Below, piece by piece: positions 33,057-42,676 of a stretch of 52,725 nt of DNA. The notes below the pieces were generated by a model. It was not told the origin of the DNA and did not search any database. It worked only from the letters and a program-made list of their open reading frames with translations. Position 1 is the first letter of the stretch. The number at the start of each line of letters is the position of its first letter. The position numbers and the translations under genes were made by a program. Origin of the DNA: Gallionellaceae bacterium UBA6222 (GTDB taxonomy: Bacteria; Pseudomonadota; Gammaproteobacteria; Burkholderiales; Gallionellaceae); contig DISA01000057.1 in assembly GCA_002421915.1 (NCBI GenBank), positions 20,504-73,228 of the forward strand, given 5' to 3'.

Positions 33057-33367
33057 CCTGCAATTCTCCGGTCACCTAACGTTGCTGCGTTCAACAAATT
33101 ATTAAAGAATATGGGCAACGCTGCCAGTCTATCCGGAATACCACTCATTATGAAATACTACCTGTGCGTTCAAATTGCCTACCCATTAGGGTTATTTTGC
33201 ATAGCCGCTAAGGGTAATGGTTGGAGCGTGGCTTGCCACGTAGTATCCTCAACCAGAAAGAATCTGGGTCGTTCTCCAAAAGAACAGAACCCATACGAAT
33301 CGGGAATTTCAGGCCGCCATACTTAAAGTTAGCTGGCGAAACGCGATTGAATTGAAAGGAAACCATT
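33057..33367. promoter_or_regulatory. Divergent control region of the Cas6-like operon and dsr operon
   Basis: 311 bases without a gene. The dsr-facing side holds ACCC-ATTA-GGGTT (33182-33193 plus flank), GGTAATGG (33213-33220), and a perfect CGTGGC-TT-GCCACG palindrome (33227-33240) that fills the -35/-10 spacer. No convincing promoter hexamers were found for the minus-strand operon, though the symmetric block could serve both directions. Confidence 0.6.
33180..33249 (+). promoter_or_regulatory. Candidate dsrA promoter with two-block sulfur motif
   Basis: ACCC-ATTA-GGGTT ending at 33193, 19 bases, GGTAATGG (33213-33220) directly abutting a -35 TTGGAG (33221-33226), a 17-base spacer, and -10 TATCCT (33244-33249). 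The first block is centred about 70 bases before the likely start. This predicts a 5' leader of about 110 bases before dsrA. Confidence 0.5.
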
Positions 33368-34663
33368 ATGGCAAAAAAACCGCATGACACCCCCAACCTC
33401 GACCAACTTGAGAGCGGCCCGTGGCCCAGTTTTGTAACCGGCCTGAAGGAACTGGCAAAGGATAGAGACTATGTAGTTGACCTGCTGGGACAGTTGGAAG
33501 AGTCCTACAAAACGAAGAAGGGGTATTGGAAGGGCGGCACTGTCGGCGTTTTTGGTTATGGTGGTGGTGTGATTCCCCGTTTTACCGAGCTGAAGAACGA
33601 AGACGGCACACCCAAATTCAAGGATGCTGCCGAGTTCCATACGCTGCGCATCATGCCGCCGGCAGGGATGCACTACGATACCGCCACGTTGCGCCAGTTC
33701 TGTGATATCTGGGAAAAACACGGCTCCGGCCTGATCGCGTTTCACGGTCAGTCGGGCGACATCATGTTTCAGGGTGCAACCACGGACAACGTGCAAAAAG
33801 CCTTCGACGAGCTCAACGAGATGGGTTTCGACATGGGCGGTGCCGGTCCGGCCGTGCGTACTTCGATGTCATGCGTGGGCGCGGCGCGTTGCGAACAGTC
33901 CTGTTACGACGAAGCCAGTGCGCATCGCTCGGTGCTGAACACTTTCCTCGACGATATCCACCGTCCTTCGCTCCCCTACAAATTCAAGTTCAAGTTTTCC
34001 GGTTGCCCGAACGACTGCATGAACGCGATCCAGCGTTCCGACATGGCGGTAATCGGCACCTGGCGCGACAATATCCGTACCGATGAAGCGCTGGCGAAGA
34101 AATGGTTTGCCAAGCACGGCATGGATGAGCTGGTGAACGACATCGTGGCACGCTGCCCGACCAAGACTTTCCAGATCAAGGAAATTGGCAAGATCAAGAA
34201 GGGCGAGCACATTTCCAGTGTGGCGGTGAATGAGACCCATGCCATCGAAATCAACAATCAGGACTGCGTGCGCTGCATGCACTGCATCAATGTCATGACG
34301 GGCGCGCTTGCTCCCGGTCAGGACCGGGGTGCAACCGTGCTGGTTGGAGGCAAGAGCCACCTCAAGATTGGCGGCCTGATGGGTACCGTGGTGATCCCGT
34401 TTATGAAGCTGGATACCGAAGAGGATCGGGAAAAATTGATCGATTTCGGCCAGCGCACCATCGACTTCTTTGCGGAAAACGCACTGGAGCACGAGCGCAC
34501 CGGCGAGATGATCGAACGTATCGGTCTGGCCAACTTCCTGGACGCGATGGAGCTCGATGTGGATCCGGCGATGATCAATTCGCCGCGCATGAATCCCTAT
34601 GTCCGCACCGACGGATGGGAAGAGGAAGTTGCCAAGATCAATGCCAAAAAGCAAGTTGCCTGA
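33368..34663 (+). CDS. dsrA: Reverse dissimilatory sulfite reductase alpha subunit
   Basis: 431-residue catalytic subunit of DsrAB, which in sulfur oxidisers converts DsrC-bound sulfane sulfur to sulfite. The siroheme-[4Fe-4S] site is C169-x5-C175 and C213-x3-C217 ('SCVGAARC', 'GCPNDC'). An inserted ferredoxin domain has C300-x2-C303-x2-C306 with an earlier C263. Oxidative type is inferred from the accompanying dsrEFH and dsrL, which reducers lack or rarely have. dsrB follows 11 bases later. Confidence 0.98.
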   Translation: MAKKPHDTPNLDQLESGPWPSFVTGLKELAKDRDYVVDLLGQLEESYKTKKGYWKGGTVGVFGYGGGVIPRFTELKNEDGTPKFKDAAEFHTLRIMPPAGMHYDTATLRQFCDIWEKHGSGLIAFHGQSGDIMFQGATTDNVQKAFDELNEMGFDMGGAGPAVRTSMSCVGAARCEQSCYDEASAHRSVLNTFLDDIHRPSLPYKFKFKFSGCPNDCMNAIQRSDMAVIGTWRDNIRTDEALAKKWFAKHGMDELVNDIVARCPTKTFQIKEIGKIKKGEHISSVAVNETHAIEINNQDCVRCMHCINVMTGALAPGQDRGATVLVGGKSHLKIGGLMGTVVIPFMKLDTEEDREKLIDFGQRTIDFFAENALEHERTGEMIERIGLANFLDAMELDVDPAMINSPRMNPYVRTDGWEEEVAKINAKKQVA

Positions 34664-34674
34664 GGAGACATAGA

Positions 34675-35772
34675 ATGAACCAAGCCGTTCAAGCTGCAGC
34701 CCCCGCACAAAAGCGCAAGCCCAAGGAAACCGGGGTTCCTGACAACAAAAAATATCTGCACCCGATGCTGGCCAAGAACTATGGCAACTGGAAATATCAT
34801 GATCGTCCCCGCCCCGGCGTGCTGCACCATGTTGCGCACTCCGGCGACGAAGTGTGGACGGTACGTGCCGGTACCCAGCGCCAGATGGATATCTTCACGA
34901 TCCGCAAGCTGTGCGACATTGCCGACACTTTTGCCGAAGGTCGCGTGCGTTTCACCATCCGTTCCAACATCGAATACATTGTGGCCGACGAGAAAAAAGT
35001 GGCGCCGCTGATTGCCGAGCTGGAGAAAAACGGCTTCCCGGTCGGTGGTACCGGTAACTCGATTACCATGATCGCCCACACGCAGGGCTGGTTGCACTGC
35101 GATATTCCCGGCACGGATGCTTCCGGCGTGGTCAAGGCGCTGATGGACGAACTGTATGATGAGTTTCGGCGTGAAGAGATGCCGAATCGTGTGCACCTGT
35201 CGACTTCCTGCTGCGAAATCAACTGCGGCGGGCAGGCTGATCTGGCGGTCATTATTCAACATACCAAGCCGCCGATCATTAACCATGATCTGGTTGCAAA
35301 TGTGTGCGAGCGTCCGGCGGTTGTTGCGCGCTGCCCGGTGGCGGCGATTCGTCCCGCGATGGTTAACGGCAAGCCTTCGCTGGAGATCGACGAGTCAAAA
35401 TGTATGTGCTGTGGTGCATGTTATCCCCCTTGCCCGCCGATGCAGATCAATGATCCGGAGAATTCCAAGCTGGCAATCTGGGTGGGCGGCAAAAATTCCA
35501 ATGCACGCGGCAAACCGACTTTCATGAAGATGGTTGCTTCCGGCTTGCCGAATAATGCGCCGCGCTGGCCTGAGGTGGCTGAAGTGGTCAAGCGTATCCT
35601 GACCGTTTACAAGGAAGATGCCCGTCCGTGGGAGCGTCTTGCCGACTGGATCGACCGTATCGGTTGGCCGCGTTTCTTTGAGAAGACCGGTTTGCCGTTC
35701 ACCAAGTATCTGATCGACGACTGGCGCGGTTCCCGCACCAACTTGAACGCTTCGACACATATCCGCTTCTGA
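34675..35772 (+). CDS. dsrB: Reverse dissimilatory sulfite reductase beta subunit
   Basis: 365-residue partner of DsrA starting MNQAVQAAAPAQKRK; GAGGAG precedes the ATG at 34675. Cluster-binding cysteines are seen in 'STSCCEINCGG' and in 'ARCPVAAIRP..', with a ferredoxin insert 'CMCCGACYPPCPP'. In the heterotetramer DsrB holds the active siroheme, and DsrC docks its tail between DsrA and DsrB. It lies 17 bases before dsrE. Confidence 0.98.
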   Translation: MNQAVQAAAPAQKRKPKETGVPDNKKYLHPMLAKNYGNWKYHDRPRPGVLHHVAHSGDEVWTVRAGTQRQMDIFTIRKLCDIADTFAEGRVRFTIRSNIEYIVADEKKVAPLIAELEKNGFPVGGTGNSITMIAHTQGWLHCDIPGTDASGVVKALMDELYDEFRREEMPNRVHLSTSCCEINCGGQADLAVIIQHTKPPIINHDLVANVCERPAVVARCPVAAIRPAMVNGKPSLEIDESKCMCCGACYPPCPPMQINDPENSKLAIWVGGKNSNARGKPTFMKMVASGLPNNAPRWPEVAEVVKRILTVYKEDARPWERLADWIDRIGWPRFFEKTGLPFTKYLIDDWRGSRTNLNASTHIRF

Positions 35773-35788
35773 TCGAAAAGGAGAAGGA

Positions 35789-36148
35789 ATGAAGTTCGGT
35801 ATCGTAGTCAACGAAGGGCCGTACCAGCATCAGGCGAGCGACTCTGCTTACCTGTTTACCAAGGCGGCGATCGCCGGGGGGCATGAGGTGTGGCGTGTGT
35901 TTTTCTATCACGATGGTGTCAATAATGCTTCCAGGCTCACCGAGCCACCGCAGGATGACCGCAATATCGTGAACCGCTGGAGCAAGCTGGCCGAGGAGCA
36001 CAAGGTCGATCTGGTGGTGTGTGTGGCGGCAGCATTGCGGCGCGGGATCAAGGAAGAGAACCTGGCGCAGGGTTTCCGTATCTCGGGTCTGGGGCAGCTG
36101 GTTGAGGCCGGCATTAAGTGTGACCGTTTGGTCACCTTCGGCGATTGA
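35789..36148 (+). CDS. dsrE: DsrE, sulfurtransferase subunit
   Basis: 119-residue subunit of the DsrEFH hexamer that hands sulfur to DsrC. C78 in 'DLVVCVAAALRRGI' matches the active cysteine known in Allochromatium vinosum DsrE. The cytoplasmic fold begins 'KFGIVVNEGPYQ'. AAGGAGAAGG precedes the start. DsrEFH together with dsrL marks the oxidative direction of this Dsr system. Confidence 0.96.
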   Translation: MKFGIVVNEGPYQHQASDSAYLFTKAAIAGGHEVWRVFFYHDGVNNASRLTEPPQDDRNIVNRWSKLAEEHKVDLVVCVAAALRRGIKEENLAQGFRISGLGQLVEAGIKCDRLVTFGD

Positions 36149-36158
36149 GGAGAACAGG

Positions 36159-36527
36159 ATGAGCAGCAATGTGAAAAAATTCATGTTCGTCAATCGCAAG
36201 GCACCCTACGGCACGATCTATGCGCTGGAGGCGCTGGAGGTGGTGCTGATCACGGCCGCCTTCGACCAGGATGTGTCGCTGGCCTTCCTCGATGACGGTG
36301 TTTATCAGCTTAAAAAAGGCCAGCAGACCAAGGGCATCGAGACCAAGAATTTCTCTCCTGCCTATCGCGCCCTTGAGGACTATGACATCGAGAAGCTGTA
36401 TGTCGAAAAAGAGGCGTTGGCGGCGCGCGGCCTGACTGAAGAAGACCTGCTGGTTGATGTGACTGTATTGAGCCGTGCCGAGCTGGGCACATTGATGGAT
36501 GAGCAAGACGTGGTCTTGAGTTTTTGA
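36159..36527 (+). CDS. dsrF: DsrF, sulfurtransferase subunit
   Basis: 122-residue subunit of DsrEFH starting MSSNVKKFMFVNRKAPYG; GAGGAG lies before the ATG at 36159. The sequence contains no cysteine at all, so it has a structural rather than sulfur-carrying role here. It is spaced 10 bases after dsrE. Confidence 0.95.
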   Translation: MSSNVKKFMFVNRKAPYGTIYALEALEVVLITAAFDQDVSLAFLDDGVYQLKKGQQTKGIETKNFSPAYRALEDYDIEKLYVEKEALAARGLTEEDLLVDVTVLSRAELGTLMDEQDVVLSF

Positions 36528-36536
36528 GGGGGATGC

Positions 36537-36833
36537 ATGCTACACATCATCAATAAATCACCCATGACCAGTGTCTCACTGGAAAGTTGCCTGAGCAGCG
36601 CGACGGGCGGGGATATTCTGCTGATTGAAGACGGTGTCTATGCGGCTACACGCGGCAGCGCGGTGGAGGCCAAGCTGCAGGGCGCGATGGGAAAGTTCAA
36701 GATTCACGTCCTGTTGCCGGATCTTGAAGCGCGCGGCTTGGGAGACCGGGTCATCGAGGGTGTGTCGCCCGTGGACTACGCGGGATTTGTCGATCTGACA
36801 GCCAATAACAAAAATTGCCAATCCTGGCTTTAA
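36537..36833 (+). CDS. dsrH: DsrH, sulfurtransferase subunit
   Basis: 98-residue TusB-like subunit starting MLHIINKSPM. C18 in 'SLESCLSSA' is close to the position of the conserved DsrH cysteine. The 'GDILLIEDGVYAA' strand-helix and the C-terminal 'DYAGFVDLTANNKNCQSWL' are typical. It completes the DsrEFH heterohexamer. Confidence 0.95.
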   Translation: MLHIINKSPMTSVSLESCLSSATGGDILLIEDGVYAATRGSAVEAKLQGAMGKFKIHVLLPDLEARGLGDRVIEGVSPVDYAGFVDLTANNKNCQSWL

Positions 36834-36860
36834 TCAGTAACACACGTAAGGAGAAATAGC

Positions 36861-37196
36861 ATGGCAAGCATCGAAGTGAATGGTAAAAGTTACGAAACGG
36901 ATGAAGAGGGTTATCTGGTCAACCTGTCCGAATGGAATCCTGAAGTGGCGGACTACATCGCTGGAACCGAAAGTATCCAGATGACCGATCAGCACTGGGA
37001 AGTCATTAACTTCCTGCGTGAGTATTTTGATGAATACCAGATCGCGCCGGCCGTGCGTGTGCTGACCAAGGCCATCGGCAAAAAGCTGGGGGCTGACAAA
37101 GGTAACAGCGAATATTTGTATGGTTTGTTCCCCTACGGCCCGGGTAAGCAGGCGTGCAAGATTGCCGGTCTGCCCAAACCGACTGGTTGCGTTTGA
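36861..37196 (+). CDS. dsrC: DsrC, sulfur-carrier/substrate protein
   Basis: 111-residue cytoplasmic protein whose flexible C-terminal arm holds both essential cysteines, C99 (QACKIAG) and the penultimate C110 (TGCV). It accepts sulfur from DsrEFH, presents it to DsrAB, and exchanges thiols with DsrMKJOP. A clear AAGGAGA lies before the ATG. Compare the cysteine-less paralogue encoded at 31869-32198. Confidence 0.98.
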   Translation: MASIEVNGKSYETDEEGYLVNLSEWNPEVADYIAGTESIQMTDQHWEVINFLREYFDEYQIAPAVRVLTKAIGKKLGADKGNSEYLYGLFPYGPGKQACKIAGLPKPTGCV

Positions 37197-37223
37197 GTCT
37201 GTACAGAGCAGGGTAATCCGACG

Positions 37224-37949
37224 ATGAGCGTACTTTTCGCAATTCTGTTTTATCTCGCGACGCTGTTGTTTGTCGTGGGGTTGCTCTCCCGTATTGCGAC
37301 TTATGCGCGAACTCCTGCGCCACTGAAAATACCGACCACGCCTGCGCCAACGACTCAAGGCGGTGTCGTACTGCGCATGGCGCGCGAGGTTGTGCTGTTT
37401 GAAAGTCTGTTCAAAGCCAATCTGTGGATATGGTCGATGGGTTGGTTGTTCCATGCCAGCATGGCACTGGTGATCATGCGCCACCTCCGCTATTTCACCG
37501 ATCCCGTCTGGGGATGGGTCGTTTTAATTCAACCGTTCGGTCTGTACGCCGGTATCACAATGTTGATTGGTCTGTGCGGACTCTGGGTGCGCCGGATTTT
37601 TGTCGAACGTATCCGCTATATTTCCACACCCTCCGACCATCTGTGGTTGGTATTGCTCATCGGCATCGCCAGTTCCGGCCTGATGATGCAGTTCGCGACT
37701 CATACAGACGTGATTGCGGTGAAATCTTTCTTCATCGGGCTGATGGGTTTCAATATTGGGCAATTACCCGCCGATGCCCCGTTGATGCTGCATTTATTTC
37801 TGGTTGTCGCATTGTTGGCTTTGTTTCCCGTCAGCAAGTTGCTGCATGCGCCGGGTATATTTTTCTCACCCACACGCAATCAGACTGACAATCCGCGCGA
37901 GAAGCGTCATGTGAGCGGCTGGGGTAAAAAAATGGAATCGGAGAGCTGA
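37224..37949 (+). CDS. dsrM: DsrM, cytochrome b-like membrane subunit
   Basis: 241-residue NarI-like integral membrane protein with about five helices (near residues 2-22, 70-92, 103-125, 140-162, 190-210) and histidines for two b hemes (for example in 'WLFHASMALVIMRHLRYF'). It exchanges electrons between DsrK and the quinone pool. The stop is followed one base later by dsrK. Confidence 0.95.
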   Translation: MSVLFAILFYLATLLFVVGLLSRIATYARTPAPLKIPTTPAPTTQGGVVLRMAREVVLFESLFKANLWIWSMGWLFHASMALVIMRHLRYFTDPVWGWVVLIQPFGLYAGITMLIGLCGLWVRRIFVERIRYISTPSDHLWLVLLIGIASSGLMMQFATHTDVIAVKSFFIGLMGFNIGQLPADAPLMLHLFLVVALLALFPVSKLLHAPGIFFSPTRNQTDNPREKRHVSGWGKKMESES

Positions 37950-37950
37950 C

Positions 37951-39483
<1,533 letters not shown>

Positions 39484-39505
39484 ACTCACTGGAGGCAGGA
39501 AAAAT

Positions 39506-41476
39506 ATGTCAGCAACGATCGAAACCCCGCAAAAGCTTACCTTCCGCCGTTATAAAGACGGCGACAGCCGGATCAAACGCTGGAATGACAAGATCTTTCA
39601 GGCGAGCTATTCCTACAAGTGCCCGACCTACATCCAGTCCACACCACCCTGTCAGGGAAGCTGTCCGGCCGGTGAGGATATTCGCGGCTATCTGGCCATC
39701 GTGCGTGGCACAGAGAAACCGCCGGTCGGGGCCGATGGCAAACCCAGCATGCCATGGCAGGAATACGCATGGCGCCGTTTGACTGAAGCCAATCCGTTCC
39801 CGTCGGTAATGGGGCGTGTTTGCCCGGCACCGTGTGAAAGCGGCTGCAACCGCAACGAAGTGGAAGACCATGTCGGCATCAACTCGGTGGAACACTTCCT
39901 TGGCGAATATGCGATTACCAACAATCTCAAATACAACAAACCCGCGATTCAGCCTTCCGGTAAGAAGGTTGCAATTCTGGGCGGCGGTCCGGCAGGCCTT
40001 TCCTGCGCCTACCAGCTTGCGCTGAAGGGGCATGACGTCACTATCTTTGATGAACGCGAACAGCTCGGCGGCATGATGCGTTACGGTATTCCCGGTTTCC
40101 GCACCCCGCGCGACGTTCTGGATGCGGAGATCCAGCGTATCATCGACCTTGGGGTGAAGACACGCATGAAGACACGCGTGGGGGCCGACTTGGGCATGGA
40201 AGATATCCGCAAGGAATTTGATGCGGTATTCCTTGGCATGGGCGCCCAGTCCGGTCGCGCGTTGCCTATCGCCGATGCCACGGCCCCCAACGTGGTGACA
40301 GCAACCGCTTTCCTGAAAGCTTTCAACGAGGGTCGTTTACAGCATGTCGGCAAGAGAGTGGTGGTGGTCGGTGGCGGCGACACCTCAATCGACGTGGCGA
40401 CCGTGGCACGCCGTCTCGGTCATATCAAGCACGCCAAACCGACTGATGCGGAGGCAGCCATTGCCGGTCGTCTGGCACAGGACGTGGCAATGATTTCGGC
40501 CAAGGAAGGGGCGGATGTGACGCTGACCTCGGTATTCCCGGTTGACAAGATGCAGGCCAATAAACACGAAATCGAACAGGCACAGGCAGAAGGCATCGCC
40601 ATCTTCGGCGGTTTGGCTCCTGTCGGTATCGTGCGCGATGCGAGCGGTCGTGCCACCGCACTGCGCGTGATTCAGTGCGAGGCCAAATTCGTCGGCGGCA
40701 AACTGGAGATCAAGAACGTCGAGGGGAGCGAGCGCGAGCTCGAGGCTGACCTGATCGTGTCCGCGATCGGCCAGGCGGTTGATTTCACCGGACTGGAAGA
40801 ATTCAATAATGGCAAGGGAGCGGTCACCACGGACAGGAACTATGTGGTTGCCGGCAAGCCCGGTGTATTCGCCGGCGGCGATGTGATTCGTCCGCATCTG
40901 CTGACAACTGCAATCGGCCATGGCTCGATCGCTGCCGATGGAATCCATAACTTCCTGCTGGGTATCGATCTGGAAAAACGCCCCAAGATTGATGCGCACC
41001 AGTTCGACTTGATGCGCAAGATGGCGGAGAAGGGAATCAAGATCGAGCAGACACATGAGCCGCTGCGTGGCACGTTCAATTCCAATATCGCGGTGCACAA
41101 CTTCGATAATCGCTCCGACCGCTACATCATTCCGCACGACAAGTTATTCCTCGGGCATTTCGCCTACACGGCGCGCAACAAGCGCAGCACCGTTACCCTG
41201 AGCAAGGAAAGCGCACTGGGTAACTTTGAGGATCGTCTGGGTAAATTGAGCGAAACGGAAGCAGTGGCCGAAGCCAAGCGCTGCATGAGTTGCGGTATGT
41301 GTTTCGAGTGCGACAACTGCGTGGTGTATTGCCCGCAGACCGCGGTGTATAGGGTCAAGAAGACCGAATCAACCACCGGACGTTACGTCGCGACCGACTA
41401 CGACAAGTGCATCGGCTGCCATATCTGTGCGGATGTATGCCCGACGGGCTACATCCAGATGGGTCTGGGTGAATAA
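39506..41476 (+). CDS. dsrL: DsrL, NAD(P)H:acceptor oxidoreductase
   Basis: 656-residue cytoplasmic flavo-iron-sulfur protein related to the small subunit of glutamate synthase. The N-terminal cysteines in 'CQGSCPAGEDIRGYL' and 'GRVCPAPCESGCNR' bind an iron-sulfur cluster. Two dinucleotide sites are 'VAILGGGPAGLSCAYQL' and 'VVVVGGGDTSID'. The C-terminal ferredoxin part has 'CMSCGMCFECDNCVVYCP' and 'CIGCHICADVCP'. It couples DsrAB to NAD(P). A GGAGG precedes the start. Confidence 0.96.
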   Translation: MSATIETPQKLTFRRYKDGDSRIKRWNDKIFQASYSYKCPTYIQSTPPCQGSCPAGEDIRGYLAIVRGTEKPPVGADGKPSMPWQEYAWRRLTEANPFPSVMGRVCPAPCESGCNRNEVEDHVGINSVEHFLGEYAITNNLKYNKPAIQPSGKKVAILGGGPAGLSCAYQLALKGHDVTIFDEREQLGGMMRYGIPGFRTPRDVLDAEIQRIIDLGVKTRMKTRVGADLGMEDIRKEFDAVFLGMGAQSGRALPIADATAPNVVTATAFLKAFNEGRLQHVGKRVVVVGGGDTSIDVATVARRLGHIKHAKPTDAEAAIAGRLAQDVAMISAKEGADVTLTSVFPVDKMQANKHEIEQAQAEGIAIFGGLAPVGIVRDASGRATALRVIQCEAKFVGGKLEIKNVEGSERELEADLIVSAIGQAVDFTGLEEFNNGKGAVTTDRNYVVAGKPGVFAGGDVIRPHLLTTAIGHGSIAADGIHNFLLGIDLEKRPKIDAHQFDLMRKMAEKGIKIEQTHEPLRGTFNSNIAVHNFDNRSDRYIIPHDKLFLGHFAYTARNKRSTVTLSKESALGNFEDRLGKLSETEAVAEAKRCMSCGMCFECDNCVVYCPQTAVYRVKKTESTTGRYVATDYDKCIGCHICADVCPTGYIQMGLGE

Positions 41477-41487
41477 ACATCTATCAG

Positions 41488-41581
41488 CCACGGATGGCAC
41501 GGATTACGCGGATGAATAACAGAAACAGTCTTGAGGGGTATCCGACGGTTTTATCCGTGTTCCATCCGTGTTCATCTGTGG
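41488..41581. repeat. Dispersed inverted repeat between dsrL and dsrJ
   Basis: CCACGGATGGCACGGATTACGCGGATGAA on the left arm is mirrored by TTATCCGTGTTCCATCCGTGTTCATCTGTGG on the right arm. The sequence family of short 'CACGGAT' units recurs between genes in many betaproteobacterial genomes. It lies inside the dsr operon and could form a long hairpin in the mRNA. Confidence 0.75.
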
Positions 41582-41591
41582 CGGAAATCAA

Positions 41592-41963
41592 ATGATGAAA
41601 ATTCTTCTATCGGTATTATTGTTCGCCTCTACCAGCGCTTGGGCCGCAGATTCGTCCGCACCCAAGCTTGACATCGGCAAGGGCGGGCAGTGCGTGGAAG
41701 ATACGCAGTGGATGCGCAAGAACCATATGCACCTGCTCAAACACCAGCGCGACGAGACATTACGCAAGGGGATTCGCGACGAAAAAGTCAGTCTCAAGAA
41801 TTGTATCGAATGCCACGCCAGCACCAAAGACGACAGCGTGATTGCGCGCGATGACAGTTTCTGCGTCGGCTGTCACCGCTACGAAGCGGTCAAGGTGGAT
41901 TGCTTCGAATGCCACTCCGGTACGCGCAAGAGTGCATGGCTGCAGCAAAGGAATGCAAAATGA
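41592..41963 (+). CDS. dsrJ: DsrJ, triheme cytochrome c
   Basis: 123-residue periplasmic cytochrome starting MMKILLSVLLFASTSAW with the signal ending near AAD. Three heme sites are C71-I-E-C-H75, C91-V-G-C-H95 and C104-F-E-C-H108. A further conserved cysteine (C34) is the candidate unusual heme ligand of DsrJ. Part of the DsrMKJOP complex. The start at 41592 lies just after an inserted repeat, and its ribosome site (GGCGGAAA) is weak. It overlaps dsrO by 4 bases. Confidence 0.93.
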   Translation: MMKILLSVLLFASTSAWAADSSAPKLDIGKGGQCVEDTQWMRKNHMHLLKHQRDETLRKGIRDEKVSLKNCIECHASTKDDSVIARDDSFCVGCHRYEAVKVDCFECHSGTRKSAWLQQRNAK

Positions 41964-42676
41964 GCGAAATCGATACCCAGCGCAGAAATTTCCTGAAGAC
42001 CTCTGTTGGCGCAGCGGCAGTGGCGATCGCACCCGGCATCATGTTGTTCGATATTGCCCATGGCAAGCCGGAAGGCGCCAGCAGCAAGGTGCGCTGGGGG
42101 ATGCTGATCGATACCGCACAATGCAAAACCGGCTGTAATGAGTGTGTCACTGCATGCAACAAAGAGAACGGTCTGTCCGGAGGCACTGCCGCCACCGATT
42201 CGCAATGGATACGCAAGATCGAGATCAAGGACATCAGCAACGGACGCGAACTGTCCCTGCCCATGATGTGCCAGCATTGCGAACATCCGCCCTGCGTCGA
42301 TGTATGTCCGACCAATGCCTCGATGAAACGCGCGGATGGCATCGTGCTGGTGGACAAGCACCGCTGCATCGGCTGTCGCTATTGCATGATGGCCTGTCCA
42401 TACAAGGCGCGTTCCTTCGTGCACGAACCGCTGCATGACCAGAACCCGGACGTGCCGCGCGGCAAGGGTACGGTGGAGAGCTGCACCCTGTGCGTCCATC
42501 GTGTCGATGAGGGGAGACAACCCGCCTGTGTCGAGTCCTGCCCGAACAAGGCGATCCTGTTCGGCGACCTGAACGATGCGAATAGCGAGATCGCCGTGAA
42601 AGTGCGTGCTGTTGCCAGCGTCCAGATTCGTGCCGATCTGCACCTGAATCCGGGCGTCCGTTACCAGGGGATATAA
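41960..42676 (+). CDS. dsrO: DsrO, periplasmic ferredoxin-like subunit
   Basis: 238-residue iron-sulfur protein with a twin-arginine signal (RRNFLKTSVGAAAVAIAP), so exported folded. Cysteine groups are 'CKTGCNECVTACN', 'CQHCEHPPCVDVCP', 'CIGCRYCMMACP' and 'CTLC...CVESCP'. It carries electrons between DsrJ and DsrP. The start overlaps the dsrJ stop; the stop directly touches the dsrP start. Confidence 0.95.
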   Translation: MSEIDTQRRNFLKTSVGAAAVAIAPGIMLFDIAHGKPEGASSKVRWGMLIDTAQCKTGCNECVTACNKENGLSGGTAATDSQWIRKIEIKDISNGRELSLPMMCQHCEHPPCVDVCPTNASMKRADGIVLVDKHRCIGCRYCMMACPYKARSFVHEPLHDQNPDVPRGKGTVESCTLCVHRVDEGRQPACVESCPNKAILFGDLNDANSEIAVKVRAVASVQIRADLHLNPGVRYQGI

